Source: Hymenobacter sp. DG25B (GTDB taxonomy: Bacteria; Bacteroidota; Bacteroidia; Cytophagales; Hymenobacteraceae). Taken from it: DNA of 64,000 nt. The notes below the pieces were generated by a model. The model did no database searches. It saw nothing but the letters and a program-made list of their open reading frames with translations, and was not told the DNA's origin. This document shows positions 42,934 through 52,323 of this stretch, in pieces. The stretch lies in contig NZ_CP010054.1 of the NCBI RefSeq assembly GCF_000801315.1, positions 310,001-374,000 of the forward strand. The letters run 5' to 3'. A program made the translations under genes and the position numbers. Position 1 is the stretch's first letter. Every line of letters starts with the position of its first letter.

Positions 42934-45912
42934 CTACCCCAGCAGCTCCTCAATATCCTCCTTCGTCAGGCTCTTGATTATAGCCTCATCAGTAGATATC
43001 AGATCCGTGACCAGCTGGATTTTCTTGTTTTGCAGGGCCAGGATTTTCTCCTCTACGGTGCTCTTGGTGATGAACTTATAGGTGAAGACAGTCTTTTCCT
43101 GGCCGATGCGGTGGGCGCGGTCGATGGCCTGAGCCTCCACGGCTGGGTTCCACCAGGGGTCGAGGATGAACACGTAGTCGGCGGCGGTGAGGTTGAGGCC
43201 CACCCCGCCCGCTTTCAGCGAAATCAGGAACACGCGCAGCTTTTCGGTTTCCTGGAAACGGGCCACTTCCTTGTGCCGGTCGCGGGTGTTGCCGTCGAGG
43301 TAAGCATATTTGATTTGCTTCTCATCCAGGGAAGCCCGCACAATGTCCAGGTGCTTCACAAACTGGCTAAACACCAGCACTTTATGCCCTTCCGCCACCA
43401 CGCTGCGAATCATGCGGATGACCTCACGCAGCTTTCCTGACTCGGCCTCGTAGGTTTCGTCGGCCATGCGGGGGTGGTTGGCAATCTGGCGCAGCTTGGT
43501 AAGGCCCTGCAGCAGCATAAACTGCGTGTTGGCCGTGCCGTGCTCCTCTATGTTTTTGAGGATTTTATTGCGGTAGAAGCTCTTGGTTTCCTCGTAGCAC
43601 TGGGCCTGCTCCTCCGTCATGGTGCAGTAGCTCAGGTGCTCAATCTTATCGGGCAGCTCGCGCGCTACCTGGGCCTTGTGCCGGCGCAGGATAAAGGGCT
43701 TGATGAGCGTGTGCAGACGCTTGGTCTTGTGCTCATCCTTCTCCTTCTCAATGGGCTTGAGGAACTCCTTGCGGAAGAAGGCCTGCGTACCCAGTAAGCC
43801 GGGGTTAATGAAGGACATCTGCGACCACAAATCCATGGTGCTGTTCTCCACCGGCGTGCCCGTTAGAATAAGGCGGTGGCGGGAGCGGAGGCCGCGCACG
43901 GCCTGGGAGGTGGTAGAGCTGGGATTCTTAATGGCCTGCGACTCGTCCAGAATCACATAGTCAAACTGATACGTTTTCAGCATTTCCACATCCAGGCGCA
44001 CAATGCCGTAGCTGGTCAGAATCAGGTCGTAGTCCTGAAACTGCTCCACGTTTTTGTCCCGGTACGTGCCCGTATAGGTCAGCACGCGCAGCTCGGGGGT
44101 GAATTTCAGCGCCTCGCTCATCCAGTTATACACCAGCGAAGTGGGCATCACCAGCAGGGAGGCCGCGCCTTTGGATTCGCCGCTTTCCTTGCGGTGCTGC
44201 AACAGGGCCAGCGTTTGTACCGTCTTGCCCAGGCCCATGTCATCGGCCAGGCAGCCGCCAAAATGATAGTCCTTTACAAAGTGTAGCCAGTTGTAGCCCG
44301 CCTTCTGATAGGGGCGCAATTGGCCTATAAAACCCATGGGCAGAGGCTTATCCTCTACCGCCTCAAACTCGCGCAGGCGCTCAAGCTTGCGGCTCATGGT
44401 CACGGTGGCCAGGTTGCCGTTCTGCAGGTCGTTTACCAGGGCTACGTGGTGTTTGCGCATCGTGAGCGAGTGGTGATGCTCTTCGGAAAACGCGAACAGC
44501 TCCAGGTACTCCGCAAACCACTCATCGGGGATAATGGCAATCTGGCCGTTGGGCAGCCGGAACTCGTGGCGCCGCCCCAGAATGTAGGGCCGCAGGCGGA
44601 TAAACGGTATTTCGTAGTCGCCGAAGCGCACGGTGCCGTGGATATCAAACCAGTCGCTGGTTTCCGTGATGCCCACCTGCACGGTAATGGCCCCGATGAA
44701 GTAGTCTTTGCCCGAATCGGTGCTTTGTTGTACCGTGAAGCCCATGCGCTCCAGGTCCTCGGCATAGCTGTGCAGCCAGCGGAAGGCGGTGGCTTTTTCC
44801 AGCACGGCGCGGCCGTTGCGCACTTCCAGGGCGCGCTGGCGCAGCTCCCGGATAATGTCCTGCTCTACATCCAGGTTGCGGATGAGGCGGTGGAAGATGT
44901 AGCTGCCGTCGTTCTTTTCCAGCTTCACGCACACCCGCTTATCATAGCTGTTGTGCACGGTATGGTCGCCGTAGCGGAAGGAGAGGTCGAAGTGAATGTG
45001 CTCGGTGGGCTGCACCAGGGTGGCTACGCCGCCGCTTTCTGAAAGCGAGGCGGCGGCCCGGCCCCGCGTGGCGCGGGGGCGCGGCTCCTCCAGGGTGGTA
45101 ACCGTGGCGCTGGGCACATCCGAAAACGTAAGCTGCGGCCGGGCTACGTAGCGCTCCGAGCGGATATCAAAGCCGCGGGCGTGCACGTCAAACGACTCCA
45201 CCAATGGGGCCACGAAGCGCTGGAAGTAACTGTCTTCCACCTGCCGGGGAATCACAATGAACTTCTTGTTCAGGAAGGGCTGCAGCTTTTTGCCGTCTAC
45301 ATCGTTGCGGAAGGCATAAATCACATCATCCAGCAGTATCCAGGCCGGCTGGCAGCAGACCAGCACGGCCCCTTTAAACTGAAAGTCGAGACGCTGCCCC
45401 TGGTACTGAATGGTGGGGAAGTAGTGGGTATTGTCGTCGTTGCGGCGGAAGTGGAAGAGCACCGAAGCCGGCTCGGGCGCCATTTCTATTTCGTGCCAGG
45501 TTGGTTCGCCATCCTTGCCCATAATGAAGACCTGCTTGCCCGCCAGACGGTCCAGAATCTGGCCCATGCGGTTTTGCACGTAGCTGCTGATGCGTTCCTG
45601 CAGGGCCTTGTCGCCTTTCTCCGGGTCGTACACCTTCAGGAAAAAATCGGCGGTAGCAATCTTCTTGGGCCAGAACTCCTTTATCACGGCGTCCTGCTGA
45701 ATCTGGTCCGTGAGGGCTACAATTTCAAAGTCCGTAACATCCAGACCATCAGCAAATTCTGGAGCATTTTTTGCTGAGACACTCTGGTGCTGCAAGGTCA
45801 GTTGGCCGCGTGCATTACGCTGCACCACGTACGACTCAAACAGATAGCCCAGGTACTCATGCTCCAGCAATGAGTAGACTATCTGAAAGGGCTCTGAAGT
45901 GGAAACTTTCAT
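42934..45912 (-). CDS. SNF2-family DEAD/DEAH helicase
   Basis: The 992-residue ATPase has a roughly 520-residue N-terminal region and a C-terminal SNF2 core. Walker A is DDMGLGKT (557-564), motif II DESQ (656-659), then motif III LTGTPVEN and motif VI QAIDRAHRIGQ (about 930). The N-terminal part includes SWIM-like and helical segments, with no SNF2 C-terminal extension beyond IEELLG. It may translocate on double-stranded DNA or remodel nucleoprotein; the bacterial role is not established. A decayed copy of its last 25 codons lies at 36439. The gap upstream to 46084 is AT-rich and empty. Confidence 0.93.
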   Translation of the reverse strand: MKVSTSEPFQIVYSLLEHEYLGYLFESYVVQRNARGQLTLQHQSVSAKNAPEFADGLDVTDFEIVALTDQIQQDAVIKEFWPKKIATADFFLKVYDPEKGDKALQERISSYVQNRMGQILDRLAGKQVFIMGKDGEPTWHEIEMAPEPASVLFHFRRNDDNTHYFPTIQYQGQRLDFQFKGAVLVCCQPAWILLDDVIYAFRNDVDGKKLQPFLNKKFIVIPRQVEDSYFQRFVAPLVESFDVHARGFDIRSERYVARPQLTFSDVPSATVTTLEEPRPRATRGRAAASLSESGGVATLVQPTEHIHFDLSFRYGDHTVHNSYDKRVCVKLEKNDGSYIFHRLIRNLDVEQDIIRELRQRALEVRNGRAVLEKATAFRWLHSYAEDLERMGFTVQQSTDSGKDYFIGAITVQVGITETSDWFDIHGTVRFGDYEIPFIRLRPYILGRRHEFRLPNGQIAIIPDEWFAEYLELFAFSEEHHHSLTMRKHHVALVNDLQNGNLATVTMSRKLERLREFEAVEDKPLPMGFIGQLRPYQKAGYNWLHFVKDYHFGGCLADDMGLGKTVQTLALLQHRKESGESKGAASLLVMPTSLVYNWMSEALKFTPELRVLTYTGTYRDKNVEQFQDYDLILTSYGIVRLDVEMLKTYQFDYVILDESQAIKNPSSTTSQAVRGLRSRHRLILTGTPVENSTMDLWSQMSFINPGLLGTQAFFRKEFLKPIEKEKDEHKTKRLHTLIKPFILRRHKAQVARELPDKIEHLSYCTMTEEQAQCYEETKSFYRNKILKNIEEHGTANTQFMLLQGLTKLRQIANHPRMADETYEAESGKLREVIRMIRSVVAEGHKVLVFSQFVKHLDIVRASLDEKQIKYAYLDGNTRDRHKEVARFQETEKLRVFLISLKAGGVGLNLTAADYVFILDPWWNPAVEAQAIDRAHRIGQEKTVFTYKFITKSTVEEKILALQNKKIQLVTDLISTDEAIIKSLTKEDIEELLG

Positions 45913-46083
45913 AAGGGCGGCCTAAAAATGGCGTTGAAAGTAAGAACAAATACCAACTAGCAGATATTCTTTTAAAAAGTAAAACTAAATCTACAAATAG
46001 TTATATATAAAAGATGAATAGGCATCTACTGTCTATCAACTTGCTACTGTGGTAGACAAGAAGGTTACGTTTTTGTGGCTGAT

Positions 46084-47313
46084 TTAGAGGTTGTCTCGCA
46101 CATCCAGCTTAGAGGCGCTGAGCGCCGGCCGGATAGAAACCACAATGGTGATGATAATGATTGCCACTCCCGTCCACACAATATCAGAGAGTTGCATCTT
46201 TACGGGGTAGGAATCTACCACGCTGGTGGCCATGCCCATGGATACCAGATGAAAAGTTTGCTGCAGCCAGCAAATGGTTACTCCCAGCACCAGCCCGGTA
46301 ATAGCGCCTACCTGCGCCACAATAGCCCCTTCAAACAGGAAAATATTCCGAATAGTACGCTGACCGGCGCCCATAGCCTGCAGAATGGCCACGTCCTTGC
46401 GCTTGTCAATGACCAGCATGGACAGGGAGAAAAAGATATTGAGCGAGGCAATGAGCAGGATAAAGGCGAAGGTGATGAAGACGAACATCTTCTCCACTTT
46501 AATGGCCTTTAGCAGGCTCACGTGCTGCTCGTCGGAGTCCAGCACCGAGAATTGGGGGCCCAGCAGCTCCTTCACCTCGCCCTTTACCTCTTCAATAGTG
46601 CGGCTCTGGCTTACTTTCACCTCCAGGCTGGTGCGCTTATTGCCGTAATTGAGCAGGTTTCGCGCAAAAGTAAGGGGTACGAAAACGTAGCTGTCGTCGA
46701 TGTTTTGCTCAATGAGAAACACGCCACCGGCCAGAATGGGCAGCTCATTGAAGGCGTTTTCCGGGTTCATGGAAAGGGTGCGCTTGCCGGTGTTGCGCGG
46801 GTAGAGCAGCGTGAGAGGCGCCAGGCGGTTATCCAGGGCTATGCTGAGCTCATGCTGCACGCCGGCCCCGATGAGGGCATATTCGCCGCCTTCTTTTTCC
46901 AGGCGGTGGTCGCCCTGCACCAGGGCCGAGTCGATGTTGCTTTGGGCGAAGAAGTTGTCGCTCACGCCTTTCATCTTCACCACCATCTGCCGGTCGTGGT
47001 AGCGCAGCAGGGCATTATCCTCAATTACCTCCGTTACCAGGGCCACGCCGGGCATGGCGCGCAGGCGCGTGAGCAGGGGCGCATCTACCTCAAAGGCCTT
47101 ACCCTTGAGGGCGGTAATCTTCAGATCGGGGTCCGATTTGCCGTAGAGCGAGCGTACCAGATCCTCCAGCCCATTGAACACCGACAGCACAATAATGAGC
47201 GCCATAGTGCCCACGGCCACTCCAATCATGGAGATATTGGAGATGATGCTGATAATGTTGCGCTTCTTCTTGGAAGAAAAATAACGCCGGGCAATGAGCA
47301 AAGCGACGTTCAT
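46084..47313 (-). CDS. LolC/LolE-like ABC transporter permease
   Basis: The 409-residue FtsX/MacB-type permease has a first TM helix at about 20-45 (IISNISMIGVAVGTMALIIV), a large periplasmic domain (about 50-270) and three TM helices at the C-terminus (FVFITFAFILLIASLNIFF, a middle helix, and VAIIIITIVVSI). The order FNGLEDLVRSLYG after the first helix matches LolC/E. With an ATPase partner it would release lipoproteins from the inner membrane; none is adjacent here. Lipoproteins are frequent in this window. Confidence 0.88.
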   Translation of the reverse strand: MNVALLIARRYFSSKKKRNIISIISNISMIGVAVGTMALIIVLSVFNGLEDLVRSLYGKSDPDLKITALKGKAFEVDAPLLTRLRAMPGVALVTEVIEDNALLRYHDRQMVVKMKGVSDNFFAQSNIDSALVQGDHRLEKEGGEYALIGAGVQHELSIALDNRLAPLTLLYPRNTGKRTLSMNPENAFNELPILAGGVFLIEQNIDDSYVFVPLTFARNLLNYGNKRTSLEVKVSQSRTIEEVKGEVKELLGPQFSVLDSDEQHVSLLKAIKVEKMFVFITFAFILLIASLNIFFSLSMLVIDKRKDVAILQAMGAGQRTIRNIFLFEGAIVAQVGAITGLVLGVTICWLQQTFHLVSMGMATSVVDSYPVKMQLSDIVWTGVAIIIITIVVSIRPALSASKLDVRDNL

Positions 47314-47399
47314 GCGGGGCGGGAATCAGGCGAAATAAGAAAGGACAGCGGTAGTGGGCAAGATACGTTACTCCGGCTAAGCGGGCGGTGCACCAGGCT

Positions 47400-48209
47400 T
47401 TATTTCCAGGCTTTTACGATGAGGCCGGTGCCGGAATCATGCCGGGTATTGGCATCAAACCAGTTCAGCACCAGGCAAATGGGAAACGTAAGGAGGTAGT
47501 AGAAAGGCAGCAGCAGGAAAAACAGGCGCGACTTGCCCAGCATCAGAATGGGGTATTTCATGCTCAGGCGCCAGGAAATCTGGCCGGGCTCGCCGTAGCT
47601 GTAGCGCGCCTCAATACGCTCAAAACCGGCCGTGCGCAGCTTCTGCTGAATCTCATGAATGTTGTAGCCGTCGCGCACGTGCTCCTCAATAAAGGAGGTT
47701 TCGTCGTCGGCGTGCACATCGGAGCCGCCCTGGTCGGAGGGGGTGGAAATCAGCAGCATACCGCCGTCCTTGAGGGAGGCGTGAATGTTGCGGAACACTT
47801 CCACATCTTCCAGAATGTGCTCCATTACGTCTACGGACAGGGCCAGATCAAAGGTATTTGGCTCCCGGTACAGCACCAGGTCCTGCACGGCAAACTGCAC
47901 CTGCGGGCGGTTCAGCTGCCGGAAAAAGCGGTTGGAGTCGGCCACCTGCTCTTCCTTCACATCCACGGCCAGAATCGTCCAGAGCTTACTCAGGCCTGAT
48001 AGCCAGTAGGTGTACTGCCCATAGCCTGAGCCCGCGTCCAGAATCACCAGGGGTTCCTGCTGGCGGCCTTTGGCCCACTGGCGCAGCTCGCGGTGCACGT
48101 GCCAGGTGCGCAGCAGCAGCAAATCGAGCAGGTGATAAAACAAGCGGCGGAGCCAGGGCGTGCGGTTAAATACTTCGCCCAGGGTGCGTTTAATCGGGTC
48201 GTAATGCAA
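47400..48209 (-). CDS. SAM-dependent methyltransferase with C-terminal membrane helix
   Basis: The 269-residue protein shows a class I methyltransferase fold: LVILDAGSGYGQYTYWL (SAM-binding glycine loop), AVDVKEEQVADS, a central DLALSVDVMEH (motif II) and GGMLLISTP. The C-terminus has one or two hydrophobic segments (FFLLLPFYYLLTFPICLVL), so it is probably membrane-anchored. The acceptor may be a lipid, quinone or glycan. It lies 87 bases from the permease gene on the same strand, and an inverted repeat separates it from rbfA. Confidence 0.85.
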   Translation of the reverse strand: MHYDPIKRTLGEVFNRTPWLRRLFYHLLDLLLLRTWHVHRELRQWAKGRQQEPLVILDAGSGYGQYTYWLSGLSKLWTILAVDVKEEQVADSNRFFRQLNRPQVQFAVQDLVLYREPNTFDLALSVDVMEHILEDVEVFRNIHASLKDGGMLLISTPSDQGGSDVHADDETSFIEEHVRDGYNIHEIQQKLRTAGFERIEARYSYGEPGQISWRLSMKYPILMLGKSRLFFLLLPFYYLLTFPICLVLNWFDANTRHDSGTGLIVKAWK

Positions 48210-48215
48210 GGGGAC

Positions 48216-48333
48216 GGTGAAATTGTGATATAGTGAGAGAGTGAGATGGTGAGTTTGCTGTTCCGGGGCACGTTGCGCGCAGGCTGCACGGCCTGAACGT
48301 CAACTCACCACTTCACAAACTCACTATTTCACC
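48216..48333. repeat. Intergenic inverted repeat, GTGAAATxGTGA family
   Basis: The left arm 48216-48256 (GGTGAAATTGTGATA ... GGTGAGTTT) and the right arm 48301-48333 (CAACTCACCACTTC ... ACTATTTCACC) are imperfect inverted copies, with a deletion in the right arm. The repeat fills the gap and ends at the stop codon of rbfA. Confidence 0.7.
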
Positions 48334-48758
48334 TATTCGTCCTCGTCGGCGAAAAGCTTCGGGCGCTTGGGGTTAGTCAGATGCTCGGAGTCATCCTCAG
48401 AGGGCGGGGGCGGAATGCTCAGCCCGCCCAGCACTTTATCGATGTGCGCAGCGTAGGCGGCACTGTCATCGAGGAAGAAGACCAGCTCGGGAATGACGCG
48501 CACCTGTTTGCGGATGCGCTGCGCCAGGGCCTGCCGGATAACTTTGCTGTTGTCGCGCACGTGAGCCAGGGTATCCTCGCCTCCATTGGCCAGCAGGCTG
48601 CTCAGGTAAATGCGGGCCACGCCCAGGTCCGGGGATACGCGCACGGTGCTGATGCCCGGGGCCAGGCCCGGAAACAGGTGGGGCAGGTCGCGCTGCAGCA
48701 CGGTGGCCAGCTCCTGCTGTAACAGGCTGGCAAATTTCTGTTGTCGTTTACTTTCCAT
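48333..48758 (-). CDS. rbfA: Ribosome-binding factor A
   Basis: RbfA binds the 30S subunit late in assembly and helps 16S rRNA maturation. The 141-residue product has the KH-like type II fold: SKRQQKFASLLQQELATVLQ, VRVSPDLGVARIYLS, and RKQVRVIPELVFFLDDSAAYA. The extra C-terminal tail is acidic (EDDSEHLTN ... DEDE), typical of Bacteroidota RbfA. A TACCTTTG box lies 13 bases upstream, implying a very short leader. Confidence 0.95.
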   Translation of the reverse strand: MESKRQQKFASLLQQELATVLQRDLPHLFPGLAPGISTVRVSPDLGVARIYLSSLLANGGEDTLAHVRDNSKVIRQALAQRIRKQVRVIPELVFFLDDSAAYAAHIDKVLGGLSIPPPPSEDDSEHLTNPKRPKLFADEDE

Positions 48759-48770
48759 ACGTTAGAAAAA

Positions 48771-48778
48771 CAAAGGTA
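48771..48778 (-). promoter_or_regulatory. TACCTTTG -7 box for rbfA
   Basis: An exact TAnnTTTG match on the minus strand, with 12 bases between it and the rbfA ATG. The transcript leader would be only about 8 bases. Confidence 0.6.
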
Positions 48779-48930
48779 CGGGTTTCGGGGCTTCCTAAAC
48801 CGATAGATATGCGCCGCATCTATCTGCCTGATACGGCCGAAGTGCGCGGGCTACCTGCTACTTTTGACGGTGGCCGGGCCGGCGCCTGATTTCCGGCGGC
48901 CCTATTTATCGGTTTGTTGCTTTCTGCTCC

Positions 48931-50343
48931 TTGCTAGGTTTCTTCAAAAGTACGCTTCTTACGCGGCTGGCGGCCCTGTTGCTGCTGGTTCTGGGGCTGC
49001 GGCTGCCCCTGCTGCTCCTGGGCCTGCCCGTTACGCCCGCCGAGTTGCACGCCCTGCTGGTGGGGGAGCGAATCCATGCCGGGGCCATTCCCTACCGCGA
49101 CCTGTACGACAGCATGGCGCCCCTGGTCACCGTATTTCTGGGTTTGCTGGATACCATAGCTTCCCGGCCCGTGTGGCTTTACCGCCTGCTGGCCCTGGCG
49201 GCGCTGGTGGCGCAGGCCCTGCGCCTGAACTTTGTGCTCAACCGCAGCGGCGTACACCCGGAGCGGGGCTATCTGGTAGCCCTCACCTACCTGCTGCTGG
49301 GCAGCATCACCACCGACCTGGATACTCTTTCCCCGCTCCTGCTGGGGCAAACCGGCATTGTGTACGCCCTAAGCGCCCTGCTGCCTACCCTGCGCGAGGG
49401 CTACGATAACCGCCGCCTGTTCCGGGCCGGGTTTCTGATTGGCACCGCCGCCCTGGCCTTTCTCCCGCTGGCGCTGTTTCTGCTGGTGGGCCTGTTTGCC
49501 GTTATCATTTTCGCGGCCAACTCCTTCCGCAGCTTTCTGTTGCTGGTGTGCGGCTTTCTGTTTCCTTACGCCGTAGTAGGCACCCTTTGTCTCTATGCCG
49601 ATGCCCTGCCGGGCCTCAACCAGTTTCATTTGCGGCCCATGCTCTACGGGCTGGCGGCAGCGCAGGACGGCCTGCCCCGCGAGCTGCTCCTGAAGCTTAT
49701 GATTGTGCCCGGCGCGGTGCTGCTCCTCTCGCTGCTGCGCACGTTTACTACGCCGCTGGGTCTGGTTTTTCAGGTGAAATTTCAGCAGCTGATGCTGAGC
49801 TGGCTGCTGGTGGCCCTGGGTATTTTGCTGCTCACGCGTGGCACTGCCCCCGGCAGCCTGGTGCTGCTGCTGCCCCCGGCCGCGTATTTCAGCTTATTTC
49901 TGTGGCAGAAAAGCCCCCGCCCCTGGCTTACTAATGTGCTGCTGCTGGTTTTGATTGGGGTAGTAACTACCGTGCGCTACCGCAGCCTGCTACACCTGGA
50001 AGGGGTGCTGCGCCTGCCCAGCGAGGCCAACTATGCCGTGCGGCCCAACCCTACCTACGCCGCCCTGCAAAACCAGCCTCTGCTGGTGCTGGGCCCCGAC
50101 CGCAGCCCCTACCTGCAGAATCCGCTGGCTACTCCCTACCTCGACTGGGGCTTGTCGCAGATGGATTTTGGCCACCTGAACGAGTACGCGGCCATAGTCC
50201 GGCTTACCCGCAACATGGCCAAAAGCCCGCCCCGCTACATCATTGACCAAACCGGCCTGATGCCGGAGCTGCAATACAAGGCGCCCAATGTATTTGGGCG
50301 CTACCAGGCCACCGGCACGCCGCGCCTTTATCAGCGGAAATAA
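48931..50343 (+). CDS. Multipass membrane protein
   Basis: The 470-residue protein has about ten hydrophobic helices. The only early start is a TTG at 48931 (LGFFKSTLLTRLAAL), with no ATG before the first helix. Loops have a charged, polar pattern like dolichol-mannosyl/ArnT-type (GT-C) transferases: PYRDLYDSMAPLVTVFLG after the first helix recalls the acidic loop of that fold, and the C-terminal soluble part (PLLVLGPDRSPYLQNPLA) is also similar. The glycosyltransferase role is inference. A strong terminator follows. The GC level is high and the gene lies alone between two opposite genes. Confidence 0.75.
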   Translation: MLGFFKSTLLTRLAALLLLVLGLRLPLLLLGLPVTPAELHALLVGERIHAGAIPYRDLYDSMAPLVTVFLGLLDTIASRPVWLYRLLALAALVAQALRLNFVLNRSGVHPERGYLVALTYLLLGSITTDLDTLSPLLLGQTGIVYALSALLPTLREGYDNRRLFRAGFLIGTAALAFLPLALFLLVGLFAVIIFAANSFRSFLLLVCGFLFPYAVVGTLCLYADALPGLNQFHLRPMLYGLAAAQDGLPRELLLKLMIVPGAVLLLSLLRTFTTPLGLVFQVKFQQLMLSWLLVALGILLLTRGTAPGSLVLLLPPAAYFSLFLWQKSPRPWLTNVLLLVLIGVVTTVRYRSLLHLEGVLRLPSEANYAVRPNPTYAALQNQPLLVLGPDRSPYLQNPLATPYLDWGLSQMDFGHLNEYAAIVRLTRNMAKSPPRYIIDQTGLMPELQYKAPNVFGRYQATGTPRLYQRK

Positions 50344-50352
50344 GAAATCAGC

Positions 50353-50391
50353 AAAAAGCCCTGGATATCTGACGTGATATCCAGGGCTTTT
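50353..50391. terminator. Bidirectional rho-independent terminator
   Basis: AAAAAGCCCTGGATATC (50353-50369) pairs perfectly with GATATCCAGGGCTTTT (50376-50391) around a 6-base loop. It is shared by the membrane protein and rpiB genes. Confidence 0.9.
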
Positions 50392-50448
50392 CATTTAAGG
50401 AGTTTAAGGAGTATCGAAGGCAAGCCGGTATTTAGCTCGCCTATAGAG

Positions 50449-50877
50449 TCAGCAGTCGATTTTATTGACCCGGGTCTGGTGGCGGCCACCTTCAAAAGCG
50501 GTGTTCAGAAACTCGCTGACGATGGCGCGGGCGTCTTCCTCGCTGATAAAGCGTGCGGGGATACAAACGATATTGGCATCGTTGTGCTGGCGGGCCAAGC
50601 GGGATATCTCCGGAATCCAGGCAATGGCGGCGCGCACGCCCCGGTGCTTGTTGGCGGTGATGGCCACCCCGTTAGCGGAGCCGCAAACCAGGATGCCCTG
50701 CTTAAAATCACCGGCTTCTACGGCGCTGGCCAGGGGGTGCACAAAGTCGGGGTAGTCCACGGAGTCGGCGGAATAAGTGCCGAAGTCCTCCACCTGGTAG
50801 CCGTTATCGCGCAGCCACTGCAGCAGCATTTGCTTGTACTCAAAGCCGGCGTGGTCGGAGCCGATGGCAAGTGTCAT
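50449..50877 (-). CDS. rpiB: Ribose-5-phosphate isomerase B
   Basis: RpiB interconverts ribulose-5-phosphate and ribose-5-phosphate in the pentose phosphate pathway. The 142-residue product has the family motif GSDHAGFEYK (Asp8/His9), the catalytic Cys65 in CGSANG, and HNDANIVCIPAR near residue 100. This Cys-containing form belongs to the LacAB_rpiB family. The cytoplasmic length is normal. It is followed on the same strand by no close gene; tatC begins 35 bases upstream of its start. Confidence 0.95.
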   Translation of the reverse strand: MTLAIGSDHAGFEYKQMLLQWLRDNGYQVEDFGTYSADSVDYPDFVHPLASAVEAGDFKQGILVCGSANGVAITANKHRGVRAAIAWIPEISRLARQHNDANIVCIPARFISEEDARAIVSEFLNTAFEGGRHQTRVNKIDC

Positions 50878-50912
50878 AGCGAAAGTCAGAAGGAAAGGAT
50901 GAAATCAGGAAA

Positions 50913-51782
50913 TCAGGATACGCCCTGGTTTTCGGCCAGTTTAGCGTTGAGGCGGGCCGTATCGTTGCGGCGCACCACGCGGGCAATGTTAATGCTCAGC
51001 TCGTAGAGCAGCAGAATGGGAATGGTCACGATAATCTGGGCCGATACGTCGGGGGGCGTGATGATAGCGGCCACCACCAGAATGACCACAATGGCGTGCT
51101 TGCGGTACACGCGCATGATTTCGGGCGTAATCATGCCGGCTTTAGCCAGGAAGAACACAATCATGGGCAGCTCAAACACGAAAGCGCAGGACATAGACAT
51201 GGTAGTGAGCGTGGAGATGTAGCTCTGCATGTCAATCTGGTTTTCAATGGTGGGGTCTACCACGTAGCCGGCCAGGAAGTTGATGCTGAGCGGCGCGGCA
51301 ATGTAATAGCCAAACAGCAGCCCCAACATAAACAGCACCGACACGAAGAACACGGCACCTTGGGAGTTATTCCGCTCGTGCGGGTAAAGCCCGGGCTTAA
51401 TGAAGCGCCATATTTCCCAGAACAGATACGGAAAGCCCAGCACCAGACCCACAATAAAGGAGGTGCTGATGTGCATGGTCAGCTGCCCGCTCATTTCGCG
51501 GTTCTGAATTACAAACCCAATTTTATCGATGCACAGGTCCGGGGCACCTACCCAGGCGCCGAACTTGCAGAACATGCGGTAGGTCCAGAAATCGGGGCGG
51601 GAGGGGCCCAGAATCAGGTCATGAAACAGGAAGTCCTTGGCAAAAAACGCCCCCAGGGTAAAGATGACTACCGCAATAGCAGCCCGGATGATGTGCCAGC
51701 GCAACGCCTCCAGGTGGTCGATGAAGGACATTTCGTGCTGGTCGCCCAGCGTGGGTCCCGGTTGTATTTGAGGCTGATTCAC
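50913..51782 (-). CDS. tatC: Twin-arginine translocase subunit TatC
   Basis: TatC recognises twin-arginine signal peptides of folded proteins. The 289-residue protein has six hydrophobic helices and the family landmarks: MSFIDHLEALRWHIIRA (the N-terminal HLEELR motif), the FVVGLVLGFPYLFWEIWRFIKPGLYP loop, and FGYYIAAP. Its stop is 35 bases from the rpiB start. No tatA/B gene is in the window. An insertion of a periplasmic loop (about residues 70-100, CKFGAWVGAPDLCIDK) is larger than in E. coli and typical of Bacteroidota. Confidence 0.96.
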   Translation of the reverse strand: MNQPQIQPGPTLGDQHEMSFIDHLEALRWHIIRAAIAVVIFTLGAFFAKDFLFHDLILGPSRPDFWTYRMFCKFGAWVGAPDLCIDKIGFVIQNREMSGQLTMHISTSFIVGLVLGFPYLFWEIWRFIKPGLYPHERNNSQGAVFFVSVLFMLGLLFGYYIAAPLSINFLAGYVVDPTIENQIDMQSYISTLTTMSMSCAFVFELPMIVFFLAKAGMITPEIMRVYRKHAIVVILVVAAIITPPDVSAQIIVTIPILLLYELSINIARVVRRNDTARLNAKLAENQGVS

Positions 51783-51921
51783 TGAAAAGAGAAAATGCGG
51801 AATTAAGGAATGACGGGTGGCGTGAAAGGATAAACGTAGTGGCCATCCTTTCAGATGTTTGCCCCCTTACTTTATGGCGCCGGTGACAACGCTTTCAACA
51901 AGGTCTTCCAAATAACTGGTT

Positions 51922-52248
51922 CTATTGCAGGCCTTTCCCACCTAATACCGCCAGGGTGGTTCCTTTTTCGGGCGGGCCGTCCAGCAGGGGCATGGCCTTA
52001 CCAATCAGGGCTCTTACTTCGGGCGCTTTAAGAGAATTGTCGTGGTCTTCCTGCGTTTCCCAAACCTCGGTAACCCACACTACGGAGGCGTTGTGCACAT
52101 CCTGGCTTACCAGGTAAATGCAACAGCCCCTGGCCGGGGAAACCAGCTGCGCCGCTTCCAGCAGAATGGCGGCCAGTTCCTCTCCTTTCCCCTCCAAAGC
52201 CTTCAGTTTCCCGAATAGGCCATACTTTGCTTGACTTGCTTGCGGCAT
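51922..52248 (-). CDS. Antibiotic biosynthesis monooxygenase (ABM) domain protein
   Basis: The ATG at 52248 gives 108 residues; the open frame upstream of it is not coding-like. The ABM/ferredoxin-like pattern is visible: YGLFGKLKALEGKGEELA, then CIYLVSQDVHNASVVWVTEVWETQEDHDNSL, with the two beta strands and the central helix of the dimeric alpha+beta barrel. Members are heme-degrading or quinol-forming monooxygenases or unknown. No iron locus is near. The 139-base gap to tatC has no clear gene. Confidence 0.85.
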   Translation of the reverse strand: MPQASQAKYGLFGKLKALEGKGEELAAILLEAAQLVSPARGCCIYLVSQDVHNASVVWVTEVWETQEDHDNSLKAPEVRALIGKAMPLLDGPPEKGTTLAVLGGKGLQ

Positions 52249-52280
52249 GTGCCCTGGTGGTTTTGAAAAGAAAGAAAACG

Positions 52281-52323
52281 ACCAGGAAGGCCGGCACCCC
52301 TGGGGCGCCGGCCTTCCTGGTTT
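52281..52323 (-). terminator. Terminator of glyA
   Basis: A perfect 15-base stem ACCAGGAAGGCCGGC (52281-52295) with its complement (52307-52321) overlaps the edge of the glyA stop codon. On the minus strand it is followed by CGTTTTCTTTC. Confidence 0.8.
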
